64,000 bases of DNA. Source: Spongilla lacustris (taxonomy: Eukaryota; Porifera; Demospongiae; Spongillida; Spongillidae). The position numbers and the translations under genes were made by a program. The DNA is taken from the NCBI GenBank assembly GCA_949361645.1, contig OX442418.1:5709609-5773608 (forward strand). The letters run 5' to 3'. The notes beneath the pieces were generated by a model, which was given only the letters and a program-made list of their open reading frames with translations, did not search any database and was not told the origin of the DNA. Below are positions 1 to 12,038 of the stretch, in pieces; position 1 is the first letter of the stretch; each line of letters starts with the position of its first letter.

Positions 1-55
1 GAAATCCCCCCCCCCCCCCCCCCCCCCCCTTCACCGGTACCGCCGCCGCCTCACC

Positions 56-111
56 TAGTCTGACGTAGCCATACCCTCCGCAAAGCGCGAGGGTATGGCT
101 ACGTCAGACTG
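56..111. mobile_element. Tiny hairpin insertion with 9-bp direct repeats
   Basis: Positions 57-78 and 89-110 are exact 22-bp reverse complements around a 10-base spacer. The block is flanked by the 9-bp direct repeat CGCCTCACC at 47-55 and 112-120. The opposite arm of the surrounding foldback element lacks it, which serves as an empty site. This looks like a very small insertion with a 9-bp target duplication, though a replication-slippage origin is possible. Confidence 0.6.
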
Positions 112-690
112 CGCCTCACCCGCGCCTCTCCCCGCCTATTTTAACTACGTGCACCAATAAGGGCAACTAACGCAGTCCTTGGTCAGCAGCCGTGCCGCAT
201 ACGAAAATATCGCGTAGGTCAGGGGCTCAGGGCGCCGAGCTCAGCCGCTATATCCACTAATGGCTAACAAAAACTATAATAGGCACTAGCCTAACCATGC
301 GCTCAACAGCATCTGTAGCTACTGTAATATGTACATGGATCGCAGCGGATCGTTCACTGTAGACTATTTAGTTGAAACGAACACGAGTTAACTCACGTGA
401 CGTATTACATACGCCATTACGATCGTAGCTATTTAAAAAATGGATAAATAATTCCCTGCATGTATGGGTAATTCTCTTTCAATTCCCAGGGTCGGACGCA
501 GGGAGGGGGGGCAAAGGGTAGAGGGTAAGGGAAAGGGGGTGGGGGCGTCGCCCCCTCCCGCTCCAGCTAAGGGATATATATGGGGGAGCGCTGTAGCTCC
601 CCCACTGGGGTCGTTCCAGCCGTTCACTTTCTCTCCAGCACGCTTCAGCTCAGGTTAACGGTTACAGGTTAACATAATAGTCTTATTATT

Positions 691-783
691 TTTCATTGAT
701 CGCGATGCACAAGTGATATGGATTAACAAGTACATGTAATCCATATCACTAGTACTGACTACTGTGCATCGCGATCAATGAAA
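691..783. repeat. Apical hairpin of the foldback element
   Basis: The 21-bp arms at 691-711 and 763-783 are exact reverse complements around TTGATCGCGATGCACA. A second arm pair lies inside at 712-725 and 737-750 (AGTGATATGGATTA). Together they form a two-step cruciform near the centre of the larger palindrome. Confidence 0.75.
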
Positions 784-1232
784 GGAATTAAAAGACACGA
801 CGTAGAATTATTGAAAACGGCCCAGCCAAAATACATGTAGCCGGCCTAGCCGTAGGGGAATTATTTTATTAATAGCTAAAGTATGTAATACGTCACGTGA
901 GTTAACTCGTGTTCGTTTCAACTAAATAGTCTATACTGAACGATCCGCTTGCGATCCATGTGAATATAAGGCTTACAGTAGCTAGAGATGCTGTTGAGCA
1001 CACGGTTAGGCTAGTACCTACTATAGTTTTTGTTAGCCATTAGTGGAGCAAAATATAGCGGCTGAGCTCGGCGCCCTGACCTACGCGATATGTTCGTATG
1101 CGGCACGGCTGCTGATTAAGGTGAGGGTGTACAACATAGCATTACCAAGGACTGCGTTAGTTGCCCTTATTGGTGCACGTAGTTAAAATAGGCGGGGAGA
1201 GGCGTGGGTGAGGCGGCGGCGGTACCGGTGAA

Positions 1233-1276
<44 letters not shown>

Positions 1277-1281
1277 ATTTC

Positions 1282-2081
1282 GGTGGCGGGTGAGGTTGAG
1301 CTGAGGCAAGAAGCTTTGGCCTGTTAGCGATGAGTTTTCAACGCTCAAACCAGATTTGGCCTCTATTATTTTTGACCTCTTGAATTATATCCATCGGAGT
1401 GCTAATTATATTCATGAGTCACAGAGCGATAGGAAAACCTCGAATCCGTAGTAGTAGCAATGAATACTAATGACGGAACCTCAACTAGGAAAATGCCATA
1501 AAATGAACGACCATTTACCGCTTCAAGTCAATTAATCTGAGCGTCTGTATTGAACATATCCGCCCTATTTTTAATTGGTCTCTATACGCCGTACAAACGA
1601 TCATTTGGCATTCACGTGTAGCCTATCTCCTGGCTAGACCGATGTTAAACACAAAAGTCGACGTCATTCCTTTGAAACGTCCAGTCACTGAGCTCACACG
1701 ATGGCTAATTTATTTATACATGCAATATTAGCGTCATCGAATATACGGTACAGTACGGCGCGCGCAAACGATTGCTAGCAGTTACCATACGGCGCGCGCT
1801 AAACATGTGTTTCTTTGTAAAACATATGTCGGATAAAAAGTAACACATAAATTCGGTGTAGGTGGTCTTAACCTACCTGAGCTGTTCCTATACATGTACA
1901 TGCTCTCAACTTAAGTATGTCCTCTGTTCCTACTATTACAAATGTCATGCCCCTCCCTCCTACTGATAACATACACAATTTCATCTCAAGGTCTCTATTA
2001 TATTATCACATAAATGTATCAGTAGTACACATGTACAGTACATATTGCAGCTCAAGGATATTACATTCCTAAAATAATTGG
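1282..2081. other. No gene recognised
   Basis: This is AT-rich non-repetitive sequence. The word ACGGCGCGCGC occurs twice, near 1754 and 1790. I see no convincing exon or mobile-element end. Confidence 0.5.
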
Positions 2082-2195
2082 CTAGAAAATGTGATTGAAT
2101 GCAGCATCCACATCAATACCAGGAGTTGAAAGGAGATGTTCCACCCAAGTAGTGTGACCTCCCCTTGCAGCAAGGTGTAAGAGAGTTCCACCATA
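2082..2195 (-). CDS. Ankyrin-repeat exon, possible 3'-terminal coding exon
   Basis: On the minus strand an acceptor (TACCCACTCCAG) is followed in phase 0 by 37 codons and a TAG stop. The protein reads YGGTLLHLAARGGHTTWVEH then LLSTPGIDVDAAFNHIF. This is an ankyrin repeat (TPLH-like TLLH, LAA, GGHTT, VEHLL, GIDV). It is closely related to the exons at 5.8 and 6.05 kb and uses the same acceptor context. No donor follows; the frame runs into a stop, so this could be the last coding exon of a minus-strand gene whose other exons lie at higher coordinates. I saw no clear AATAAA signal downstream. Alternatively it is a decayed copy that lost its donor. Ankyrin repeats mediate protein-protein binding; the partner is unknown. 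Confidence 0.6.
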   Translation of the reverse strand, partial: YGGTLLHLAARGGHTTWVEHLLSTPGIDVDAAFNHIF

Positions 2196-2277
2196 CTGGA
2201 GTGGGTACAATACATGTAGCTCATGGTCATCAAGTGTACATATTGGAACCAATCTATAGTGTCATGAATATGATCAG

Positions 2278-2301
2278 CCCCCCCCCCCCCCCCCCCCCCC
2301 C
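2278..2301. repeat. Poly-C homopolymer (24 C)
   Basis: An uninterrupted run of C. Similar C or G runs recur near 5508, 10090, 35365, 36690 and 49550. Run length is likely to be unreliable in the assembly. Confidence 0.9.
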
Positions 2302-3091
2302 TTCCATTATTACCTACTGACCGCACCTGCTATTGAATTTTTAAAAGCGTGTTAGGATAGTGCCAGTTAAATACTACACTTAGAAAGCTAAGACTGTAGA
2401 GATAATAAACCCAGAGTTTACAATCATAAGTAAATATTCGATTATACAATTATGTAAAGGCACTGGAGAAGGCATGTTTGGAACTTTTTGCTGTGTTTGT
2501 TTGGTGTTGTGACTTGTTATGTTCAATACAAATTTCAATGTGAAAGTAAAAGCTTGCTTAGCGGTAGCATGCGCTATACATGTAGTGTCATTGTGACCAT
2601 AAAAGTGAGGGACCTTCTGAATTGATCTATTGTGATACATGTACAATATAATGTACAAAGGTATCATGCAACTTGCTACAATTAACCTCCGAGTTTTCAC
2701 ATGTATCAAAATGCCTTCATGCATTTGAGCACTGAGTGACAGGAATCATGCTGAAAAGTTTGCTAAGTAAAATGAAAGCTGTATATATAAACGAGTCACA
2801 ACTCGCAAGATATTGAATGTGATATTGTAAGACGGAGCGTGACAATATACACTATGCAGATGATCCAAGAAGAAAGAATATTAGCAACTGACCAAACACA
2901 ACACCAGGACAATCCTGCGTGTTAGAGGGCATTTATAGCAGAGTATGTTAGTACAGATTTTAAGGCAGAAAAGAGATGAACAAAACAAAATATTGGATAT
3001 TATTCCACTTGGGGTATAGGATTTATAAGTATCAAATTATGCAAAAAGTAAGCAAACAAGGAATTACAGAATTTATGCCATTACAAATGGA
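2302..3091. other. No gene recognised
   Basis: AT-rich sequence with scattered CATGTA words. The open frames here are short, show no codon or domain signal, and are probably intronic or intergenic. Confidence 0.45.
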
Positions 3092-4450
3092 TCGAGTGTT
3101 ACGTTAGTTAACTCTCATATTGGATTTGACCCCGATTAGGAAGTCATTAAAAACAGAACATACTTCTAACGGGACTCCTATCAATTAGATCGCTTAGCTA
3201 GTTGTCTGTACTGAACAAGAAGTCACAGTTTCGTGTTTGTTACATGTCGGAAAACTGACATACCATGTATATCTATACATGTGTATGCATTTACACATGT
3301 GTATGTACATGTATGTGTTTACTCTAGAGGCTTCAGGCCATATATTGATGACCATGTAGTACTACATACATGTATATGTGTACACTGTTGTAAAGAACAC
3401 AACCCGTTTCAAAGAACGCCAATGGTGCCAATATGTTTAGAATTTCATGTGGTAGTGCCCTTTTGGGTCAGATACACATGGATCCTATTGGGCATTGAAC
3501 TGATATCAGAAGTACATATGCTCATAAACTTTGCATGAAAAGAAACCTGACACAGAAATATTTCAAAGAGGTTCAGAATTTCAAACTGTATCCTTTTTCA
3601 TGCATGATTATTAAGCCATATATAATTAAGCCACACCTAGTTCAGATTTAAATAGGACTAATACACGTGAGGCAGTATCTTTGGTGTTCCAGTTCTTAGT
3701 TTATGTCATTTGCTTTTGCTGTGAAGTTGTGTTTGTCAAAATGCCTTCATGTCAGCGTAAGGCTAGAGCTAAGCGGCGAGAGGAGGAGATATTGGAAGAA
3801 TGATCGTCAGAAGAGTGCAAAGTTAAAGCCTGCAGAGAGCGATATCGATCATCGTAACCCGAGCCAGTACTAACCACAATACCATCATAACCCTGAACCT
3901 AAACTGTCTTTTTTTAAAGCGGCAACGGTGCAACATAAATTCCGTGGCCATGAAGGGTGCAGGACATTGTCATTGGAACAATTCCATCGCTTCTCCTGTG
4001 AAAAGAATGAGATTCTAAGCTGCATGAAAAAAATGCTACTGCATTGGTAAGGCTTGGAAAGGTCAATAAACCCAATAGGTACGCACGTTCGAATTCGACT
4101 GAGTGCATGATACAATAAGTATTTGGGTTAGATATACATCTACTTGTATGCGTGTATATATATGTAACTACGTTCATATGCATTGCATGGTGTGCAATTG
4201 ACCATCATGTATCTACATGACTGAGAGGTCACATGCATACCTTGTGTAAAATATCATATAGATCCATGTTAGTCTTGACTGTCACTGGTTATCATTAACA
4301 AAATGTTACAAGAGTGGTAGGGCTATCCTATGTAACCTATAGCAGTAGAGGTCAGAATTCATAGTGTACCTTTCGTCTGCCTTGGTCAATTAACAGTTAA
4401 TTGACCTAGGCATAAAATCACAGACAGTGACATTCCAGCAGGGGGTAAGG
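3092..4450 (+). repeat. Dispersed repeat family, copy 1 (diverged)
   Basis: This matches 62589-63860 in the same orientation along most of its length. Shared blocks include TTTGACCCCGATTA, GTCATTAAAAA, ACTCCTATCAAT, GTGGCCATGAAG, TCCATCGCTTCTCCT (against TCCGTCGCTTCTCCT), and CTGAGTGCATGATACAATAA. Both copies begin at a TCGAG-GTTA-like start followed by TAACTCTCATAT. An inverted fragment near 9330-9478 starts the same way. It looks like an old transposable element with a defined 5' terminus. The 63-kb copy holds a short open frame that is broken here. Confidence 0.6.
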
Positions 4451-4524
4451 TACCATTCTGCTAGTTAAGAGCCTTTGTTTAGTGATGCCTCTTACAACCA
4501 CATAAAGAAGCAAGATACCTACTT

Positions 4525-4640
4525 ACCCTTACCTACATGTACTATCCCTACTCCTCCCCTTATACCTACTACCACCCCTACACCTACCCCTCCCCTTACC
4601 TACCACTACCCCTACCCCTCCTGTTACCTACTACTTCCCC
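4525..4640. repeat. Imperfect pyrimidine-rich CCTACC repeat
   Basis: Irregular tandem variants of CCCCTACC/CCCTTACCTA with near-complete strand asymmetry (C and T with some A). Confidence 0.7.
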
Positions 4641-5384
4641 TTTGCATGGAGTGAGGGGACCTCGAAATGGTCACATGTGTGATGATGACGAATGATTCTC
4701 TACATGGTACTTTCCTACAGTGTACAACAGCTTGCACTGATACACTGCTGCCAGAGTATGACAAGTTCATGTACACTGTTTACAAGTTGATTTATAGAGA
4801 TCACTTTAATTTGCAGAGCACAGTAATTAAGGAAAAGAGATGGTGGACACACATGTTGCTGTCATCGAGAGAGTACATGTAATGTGAGAAGATAAAGTTT
4901 CACTGATATCACTATACTAAAACTGAGCTATAACATTGTTTATGGACTGAACAATATCATAGTTATTTGTGGTTATAACATACATGTATACAATAAAAAC
5001 TGATTAGTAAGTACCAAGTTCAGATAGTAGCATAGTTGATCAGTGTTTCTTATTAGTGCACACTGGGCCAGGCTATTATTTAGTCGTCCTTGCATTTTCA
5101 TAAGCGCAAATTACTCTCTTTCCACTTGGGATATATTAAATTAATCACGATGAAATGTCTGCTGTAAAGTGAATATATCATGACTGTTGAAAGCATCCAG
5201 TAATGTATAATTTAAATGAGGGTAGTGTTACATACACCAGGTGGTGAGAAAAGGGAAGGGTTGTAACTTTGAGCAGTTAAAAAAAAAATTAATATCATCA
5301 TAAAAACATGAACAGTTGACATAAATGGCAGCAAACATTTTTCTAGACCTGTAAATGTACATAGTGCACTTTGGAATTGTACAA
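4641..5384. other. No gene recognised
   Basis: Unique AT-rich sequence. Open frames are short and without recognisable domains. Confidence 0.4.
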
Positions 5385-5655
5385 AATAGCCAGGGTGGGA
5401 TACCACAGCAAGGTTTCAGGGTGGCGCACGCCACACAAATGCATGGCGCTGGCAGAAACCCTGCACAGCCCCTCCCCTAGCCAGGGTGGGAGGGATACCA
5501 CAGCCCCCCCCCCCCCCCCCCCCGCTAGCCAGGATGGGATACCACAGCTCCTCCCCCTAGCCAGGGTGGGTGGGATACCACAGCCCCTCCCCCCACCAAC
5601 CAGGGTAGGAGGGATACCACAGCCCCTCCCCCTAGCCAGGGTGGGAGGGATACCA
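5385..5655. repeat. GC-rich minisatellite, about 35-bp unit
   Basis: About six imperfect copies of CCAGGGTGGGAGGGATACCA followed by CAGCCCCTCCCC and a TAG spacer, with a C run inside (5507-5523). Overlapping open frames on both strands, glycine/proline-rich, are products of the repeat and not genes. Confidence 0.85.
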
Positions 5656-5790
5656 GACAATGTTACAGCCTTCATTGAGCACTTTCTAAAACTCTGCCCA
5701 CAGGCTGTGCAGCTGTAGCATTATGCAGCATGGTGTGTGTTTGAGCTAAAAATAGAAAAGCTATTTTTTTGGTCCACGGAACCAACTCAC

Positions 5791-5892
5791 CTCATCCTTA
5801 ATGTTCACATCAATACCAGGAGTGCAAAGGAGATGTTCTACACAGGTACTGTGACCTCCCTCTACAGCAAGATGTAATGGAGTTTTACCATG
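5791..5892 (-). CDS. Ankyrin-repeat exon (34 codons)
   Basis: On the minus strand the acceptor CCCACTCCAG and donor GATGAG|GTGAGT enclose exactly 102 nt in phase 0. The protein reads HGKTPLHLAVEGGHSTCVEH then LLCTPGIDVNIKDE. This is a full canonical ankyrin repeat: TPLHLA helix start, GGH turn, VEHLL second helix, and a GIDVN hairpin with one extra residue. The neighbouring exon at 6052-6153 has the same length, phase and acceptor context, so the two are tandem duplicates that would splice in frame. They are likely downstream exons of the same minus-strand gene as the 84-nt ankyrin exons at 14-61 kb; that link is inferred. Confidence 0.78.
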
Positions 5893-6051
5893 CTGGAGTG
5901 GGTACAATACGATCACATAAAGCCACTAGAGTGTACAATTAATTACAATAAGCATTCCAATCTACATGTATTTTATAGGTACTTTGTGGTACCTACGTGC
6001 AATCCCTTGGAACATCTGTGTTATTCATACAGCAAAATATCTTAACCTTAC

Positions 6052-6153
6052 ACGATTCTTAATGTTCACATCAAGGCCAGGAGTGCAAAGGAGATGTTCC
6101 ATGCAAGTAGTATCACCCCCCTTGGCAGCAAGGTGTAATGGAGTATTGCCATA
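6052..6153 (-). CDS. Ankyrin-repeat exon (34 codons)
   Basis: On the minus strand the acceptor CCCACTTCAG and donor AATCGT|GTAAGG enclose 102 nt in phase 0. The protein reads YGNTPLHLAAKGGDTTCMEH then LLCTPGLDVNIKNR, a complete ankyrin repeat. Compared with the 5.8-kb exon, the substitutions (V/A, E/K, H/D, V/M, I/L) are mostly conservative. The last codon before the donor differs completely (CGT against GAG), as does the triplet before the donor-like site in the array core unit. Introns on either side are short to moderate. Function beyond protein binding is unknown. Confidence 0.78.
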
Positions 6154-6599
6154 CTGAAGTGGGTACAGTAGTTCATGGTCATCAACAACAATCAAAATCC
6201 TAAGAGTTCTAATCAGTGAGAACTTCTAAAAAATTGTAGATGTAGTTAGGTACAAATTGTAAGCATTCAAATCTACAGTATATGTACATGTACCCCTTTG
6301 TAGTAACATGGCAGGTTTGGAGTGAGAAGGCAAATTGGTAGGTCCTGATTTATGCATCTTTTGAGGTGCTTCGATTCATCAGAATTGACAATGAGATTCT
6401 TGGAACAATTTACTTAAAAAAATTGCATAGCGCAAAATCCAAGTTGCTTAGCAACTCGGTTCAGTTGCATAGCAAGATGTATGATGCTTCATCATTTCAA
6501 AACATTGAATAAATTTACAGCAGAGATATCCCACGCACATGCCCTTGCATTAGGATCGCTTTTCAGGCGAACGTGTGAAATGAGGTCACTATCACATTA

Positions 6600-8580
6600 A
6601 AAAGTTTTAATGCTTGTAGTTCTGCCATATACATGTACATGTAGTAAAATAGCAAATAATGGCAACACAGATGATGTCACCAGATGACATCATCATACAA
6701 AAACACATCTTTACCCAAAGATAGGGTAAGGGGGTGTCATTTGACAGTCGAATATGACTAGGGTGGGTGGGGTTGCTATCCGCCATCGGCAAATTCAGAG
6801 CGGACAGCTCTAGCCAGTTGGAAGGGGAAGGATGTGCATGTTCCTACTTGTAGTAATACAGAACACTTCACCTTTTATTAAGAAATGCAGGGGTGGGGGG
6901 TGGGGCACCATTTAGTCCCGACTGGGGGGAGACATGGCCCCCAGCCCCTCCCCCCTGGGGACCCCCATGACTAGTTTTATCTTGTAAACATAATAAATTA
7001 TATTTCCTGCTACAATACATTTACATGTACATGTATGTCTCTACAGTTTAATAATTATGACAAGATACTGCTCCCTTCCTACTGGAGTAGCTAGGGATGC
7101 TTCCATTACATGTGACATAAAGGGAATATTCATACCATGTGAATGTACATGTACATGTAACTGTACTCCAATTTGTTAATTGATATCACTATCATACATG
7201 TAGGTGGTGAGTACAATGACAAACACATCTTTACCTACAATAAACAACTACCATAACTTACCAGCTGATATGGAATGATTGGTATTCACATTGTTTGAGC
7301 AAATAAAGGAAAGGAATAATAAACAGACAAGTAGAAGTCACATCATACAATTATATCACAACACACTTTTAAACATAACCACAAGAAAATGAAACATAAT
7401 GATTATGAAGCATGAACATGTTGGTATGCTAACAAACTGAATGGATAGAAAACCATAATTGTATACTTGTTTGAAATGAAAGCTAACATTAAGCTAACAT
7501 CAATAAAGATACATGTACATATTGGTCTGGATAAGATTATACATGTAACTAACTATCATATACATATGATTCAATTATGTACATGTACATGTGCATCCAA
7601 AACACAAACCACAAGTACATGTAATGAATGCACTGAGCTAAACTGACATATAGCCAAACAGCCAGGGTTAAATTTGTAAACATTGGCATGATGCATGTTG
7701 GTTGTATTTTAGAACACATGTACATGTACATCAATAAATCAAAGATTCCTGTTGTGGACAAAATGCAAAACCACCATCATTGTTTTCTTCACTGCAGTAA
7801 TTACATGTATATAGATTTATTTATAGACTCCTCCCTGCAGTGGTGTTAAAAGTGTACATGTAAATGTACTGGTAATGTAATTTGCAAATTGGAGGACTTA
7901 AGGTGGATAACATTTCACAAAACACTCTTGTCTTGTGTCAATGATTTGCACAAAAACTTAAACAAGAAACAGTATTCAATATTACAACTGTACATGTACA
8001 TGTACATCTGCTGCCTGTCTATTACATGTATATACATTATCTGAATTTTACACAGCCAAACTGGAAGCTTAATATTGCCTTCTTCTCAATGATTTTCAGT
8101 TGTTTATAACATCATATATTAGACCACTCCTTCCATGGCTTCCTAATTACATTGAGTGTAGGGTTCAGCATTAAAAACTTATAAACAATTATTTCTGTAT
8201 TAAACAATATGCAAACGACTTGCAAATAAATGCAAATGATATAGTAAAATAGCAAATAATGGCAACACAGATGACGTCACCATAATCATAAATGTAGGAG
8301 GTGAGTACAATGACAAACACATTTTTACCTAATGATATGGGAAGGGGGTGCGCCATTAGACAGTCGAATACGACTAGGGGGTGGGGGGTGGGGGGTGGTT
8401 TGCTATCCGCTTTCAGCCGGTACAGAGCGGACAGCTCTAGCCAGTTGGGAGGGGAAGGGTGCGCATGTTCCTACATGTACATGTACATGTAGTAATACAA
8501 AACACATCACTTTTTATTAGGAGTGCGGGGATAGGGGTGGGGTGCCATTCAGTCCCGACCAGGGGGAGACATGCACAGTA
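6600..8580. repeat. Array block 1: core unit plus G-rich modules
   Basis: One full core unit lies at about 7207-7455. It runs from GTGAGTACAATGACAAACAC through CTGATATGGAATGATTGG and TTTAAACATAACCACAAG to the ACTGAATGGAT block. A truncated unit at about 8300-8335 fuses directly to a G-rich module. G-rich modules (GATAGGGTAAGGGGGTG ... CAGCTCTAGCCAGTTGGGAG) lie at about 6705-6975 and 8330-8575. No coding exon was found. Confidence 0.75.
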
Positions 8581-10130
8581 GTTTCAGACCATGACATGCA
8601 CAGGGTCAGAATATAGTTGCCAGACTTTATTTTTTAAAAAATGGTTGTAAACTCCCTGAGCTATTATGATTTGTGCTCCAACTTCAAATTAGGCCTAATA
8701 TTGGCCCTGATAGCCAAGTGCAAAGTACTAAATTGAGGTAAATGTGTTCAACTTATGTAATGGTGTGTTATGGATTATTTAAAAATCACTTTGATGATGG
8801 AAAGTAAATAAAGTAGATATATATTCTTAAAACCTTCTTACAGATACTGGCATAATTTTTATATGCATAGCTCGTCACAGGACTTAAATTTGATTGGGTA
8901 ATAAAATCACGTGCAACCACCTAAGCCTAAGGGAACAAATGGGTGAAAAAGGGTGGAATTCTAGAAATAGAATAAGAGCCTTCTGTTATGCAATGCCTAC
9001 TTACTAACACACGTTGCTTCTTGCCACTTCAAAGTTTGGAGTTTTAAAAACGCACAACGATACAAAATTGTTAATAATCACAACTTAACTTACTTTTACC
9101 GACAACAAAGTACTATTATTAGCAATCAAGAAGAGTTTGATTCTGTGAAAGTACGTATTAAAGTTTAAAAGCAACATGGAGGCAGCCAGACGATATATGA
9201 AGGATGAAGGAATAGTGAACTAGATCGATGGGTTTATCGCTTTTGTAGGCCTAGTCATGTAAGTGGATCACTGATGGGCTAAATTAAGCAAACAGCAGAA
9301 GAGCGAAAGTACGGTTTACGAAAGTAAGAAAAGCGGTTTTGTGACAATCAACCAAATGCTAAACTGCATGTTTTAAACGTCTTGTTCGATAAACGATCTG
9401 ATCGTAAGGAGTCTCGTTAGAGCATTTTAAAAATGAAATTCATAATCGGCTATATGAGAGTTAGTAAACACTCGATATTTACACATTGGTCCACCTTCAA
9501 GTTTACTCCATCAATGCATCAAATACTGGCACATCAAGCTGCACTGATTGACGCCAATGAGTCAACAGGCCTTGTTGAATTTCAGAAGAACCTCTAGAGC
9601 TTATATAATAACAAAAACATTTGGAAGTACAGAGTTTGGCATATCTAATGTTTTGACAGGGGTATGGATAAAATTAGATCCTATTATAAGATGCCACCGT
9701 AGAGTAGTGAAATGTCTAAAAAGCAGGCTGAACAAAGCAATTGCCTTTCACTTGAGGATAGCTTATTAGAATCTATCTTTCTGAACTGAAATACATTCAA
9801 GATTAAAAGTTATGTTAGTTATCATACGTAGTTTTGGTATAAAGAATCTCGATTACATTGCCTTGAATTTAATGAACTATTCTGGGACAATTAATTCCTA
9901 CATCATTTAGCACTTATTTAGTGCAATATAATGTGCCTATCAATTCATTACAATAATGGAATTGATATAAATCTGTTAAACTTGATTAATCTGCCTTGAT
10001 TTTACCCTATTAAGCAAGTGGTTATATTTGTATACAGTAATTTGAAAATGTCCTGGTCAACTATGGTTTAAAACCACTGTGACATGGTCCCCCCCCCCCC
10101 CCCCCCCCCCACCCCCCCTGACCCCCATGA
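8581..10130. other. Interruption of the array, largely unrecognised
   Basis: Mostly unique sequence. At 9330-9478 the minus strand matches the 5' portion of the repeat family at 3092 and 62589 (TAACTCTCATATAG, CCGATTATGAAT, a GACTCCT block, GATCGTTTA). A poly-C run lies at about 10090-10110. A short open frame (9548-9769, plus) has no recognisable domain. Confidence 0.45.
9330..9478 (-). repeat. Dispersed repeat family, inverted 5' fragment
   Basis: The reverse complement begins ATATCGAGTG, continues with ACTAACTCTCATATAG and CCGATTATGAAT, and ends with AGATCGTTTATCGAACAAG. This follows the order of blocks at 62589-62745 and 3092-3230. The match starts at the same base as in the other copies, supporting a true element terminus. 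Confidence 0.55.
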
Positions 10131-11368
10131 CTGGTTTAATCTTGTAAGCATAATGGTCACAAGATAAATAACATTTCCTGCTACAATACACTTACATGTA
10201 CATGTATGTCTCTACAGTTTACAAGATTCAATATTACATCTGCTCCCTTCCTACTGGAGTAGCCAGGGATGCTTCCATTACATGTGACATAACAGGAATA
10301 TTCGTATCATGTGTACGCGTACATGTACATGTAACTGTACTCCAATTTGTTAATTGATATCACCAAATGACATTATCATACATGTAGGTGGTGAGTACAA
10401 TGACAAACACATCTTTACCAACTATTAATAAACAACTACCATAACCTACCTCCTGATATGGAATGATTGGTATTCACATTGTTTGACCAAATAAAGGAAG
10501 GAATGATAAACAGACAAGTAGAAGTCACATCATACAATTATATCACAACACGCTTTTAAACATAACCACAAGAAAATGAAACATAATGATTATGAAGCAT
10601 GAACATGTTGGTATGCTAACAAACTGAATGGATTGAAAACCATCATTGCCAAAATCACATATACTTGTCAGAAATGTAAGCTAACATTACATGTAGGTCT
10701 GGATAAAATTATACATGTAACACACCCATATACATGTAATTCACATGTACATGTGCATCCAAAACACAAACCACATGTACATGTAATGAATGCACTGAGC
10801 TAAACTGACATACAGCCAGACAGCCAGGGTTAAATTTCTAATCATTGGCATGATGCATGTTGGTGGTCTTTAGAACACATGTACATGTACATCAATAAGT
10901 CAAAGATTCCTTGTCTTCTGTTGTGGACAAAATGCACAACCACCATCATTGTTCTCTTATACTGCAGCAATTATATACATTTATTCATAGACTCCGTGCA
11001 ATGATGTTAAAAGTGTACATGTACTGGTAATATCTTGAAATGTAATTTGCAAATTGGAGGACTTAAGGTGGATAACATTTCACAAAACACTCTTGTCTTG
11101 TGTCAATGATTTTCACAAAAACTTAAAGAAGAAACAGTATTCAATATTACAACTGTACATGCATATCTGCTGTCTGACTATTATACATGTATACACTATC
11201 TAAATTTTACATAGCCAAAACTGGCAGCTTAATATTGCCTTCTTCTCAATGGTTTTCATCATCATATATTACACCACTCCTTCCATGGCTTCCTAAATAC
11301 ATTGAGAGTCTTGAGAGGGTTCAGCAAAAAAAACTTGTAAACAATGATTTCTGTATTACATGTAACCT
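10130..11368. repeat. Array block 2
   Basis: One core unit at about 10390-10645, followed by the module with AATGAATGCACTGAGCTAA and GCATGATGCATGTTGG, and then AATTGGAGGACTTAAGGTGG. The order parallels 7200-8200. At 11340-11368 the sequence matches 8175-8190 up to the insertion point of the next element. No exon was seen. Confidence 0.75.
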
Positions 11369-12038
11369 TTAATCTCCAGGCAGCGGTCCTAGATCTAGGA
11401 CCATCATATTACAGCTTCGATATTAATTGAAATAAACATTGTATTTTCTAACTTAATATTTTATTATGGTCTCCAATCATATATTAGTTAAGATGAAAGC
11501 ATTATAACAATTTGTTTATTTTCTAATATTATTGCATCAGAATGAGGTTATTGCAAAATATGGTGAAAAAAGTGACCAAAGTTAATCGGTTACTTATTTT
11601 TGCTTGTAACTTCACACCCATATGTGCTCTATTTCAGGGGAACACATTTTAACATTAGTAAAACACTGCTCTATAACTGTAATCTGATTTATGCAAACAT
11701 TATGCTTCAAACATTATATATGATGAGATAAACAAATTAGGTTTGAGTGCAATCTATAAATGATTGCATTTACATGAAGAGCAAAATTAGCATTCAGGAG
11801 GAGAATTTTTATAATTGACCTAGCCAGATCCAATCCTGTATGGTACTGCTAGTTAGCGCTCTTTTCTCAAATTAATTAACCAATTAAAAGTTGTGATTTG
11901 AATATGCAAGTTTTATGAATTAATTATGTAGTTATTTATTTATATATATTTTTATAGTTGTTATTATTATTATTTAGATAGTACATGTTAAACACAAATT
12001 TCAATATTGAACTAGTAAACTATGTAACTATGTATGAG

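Larger units (their letters stand above)
1..1281. mobile_element. Foldback (long inverted repeat) DNA element
   Basis: The left arm (about 1-412) and right arm (about 881-1281) are imperfect reverse complements. Shared blocks include TTCACCGGTACCGCCGCCGC at the outer ends, CTCACGTGACGTATTACATA at the inner ends, and the words around GAGCTCAGCCGC. The outer ends are a C run (6-29) and a matching G run (1232-1275), bounded by GAAAT and its complement. The arms differ by two indels: an insertion at 56-120 in the left arm and about 28 bp near 1115-1142 in the right arm. The centre (413-880) carries a strong hairpin and GC-rich palindromes (541-555, 581-602). I see no transposase, so it looks non-autonomous. 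The window begins at the left tip, so the target duplication cannot be read. Confidence 0.8.

Noticed and set aside
1157..1348. Frame with a polyproline run
   Set aside because: Caused by the G homopolymer at the foldback element end.
5343..5718. Gly/Pro-rich frames of 110-115 codons on both strands
   Set aside because: Translation of the 35-bp minisatellite; mirrored on opposite strands.
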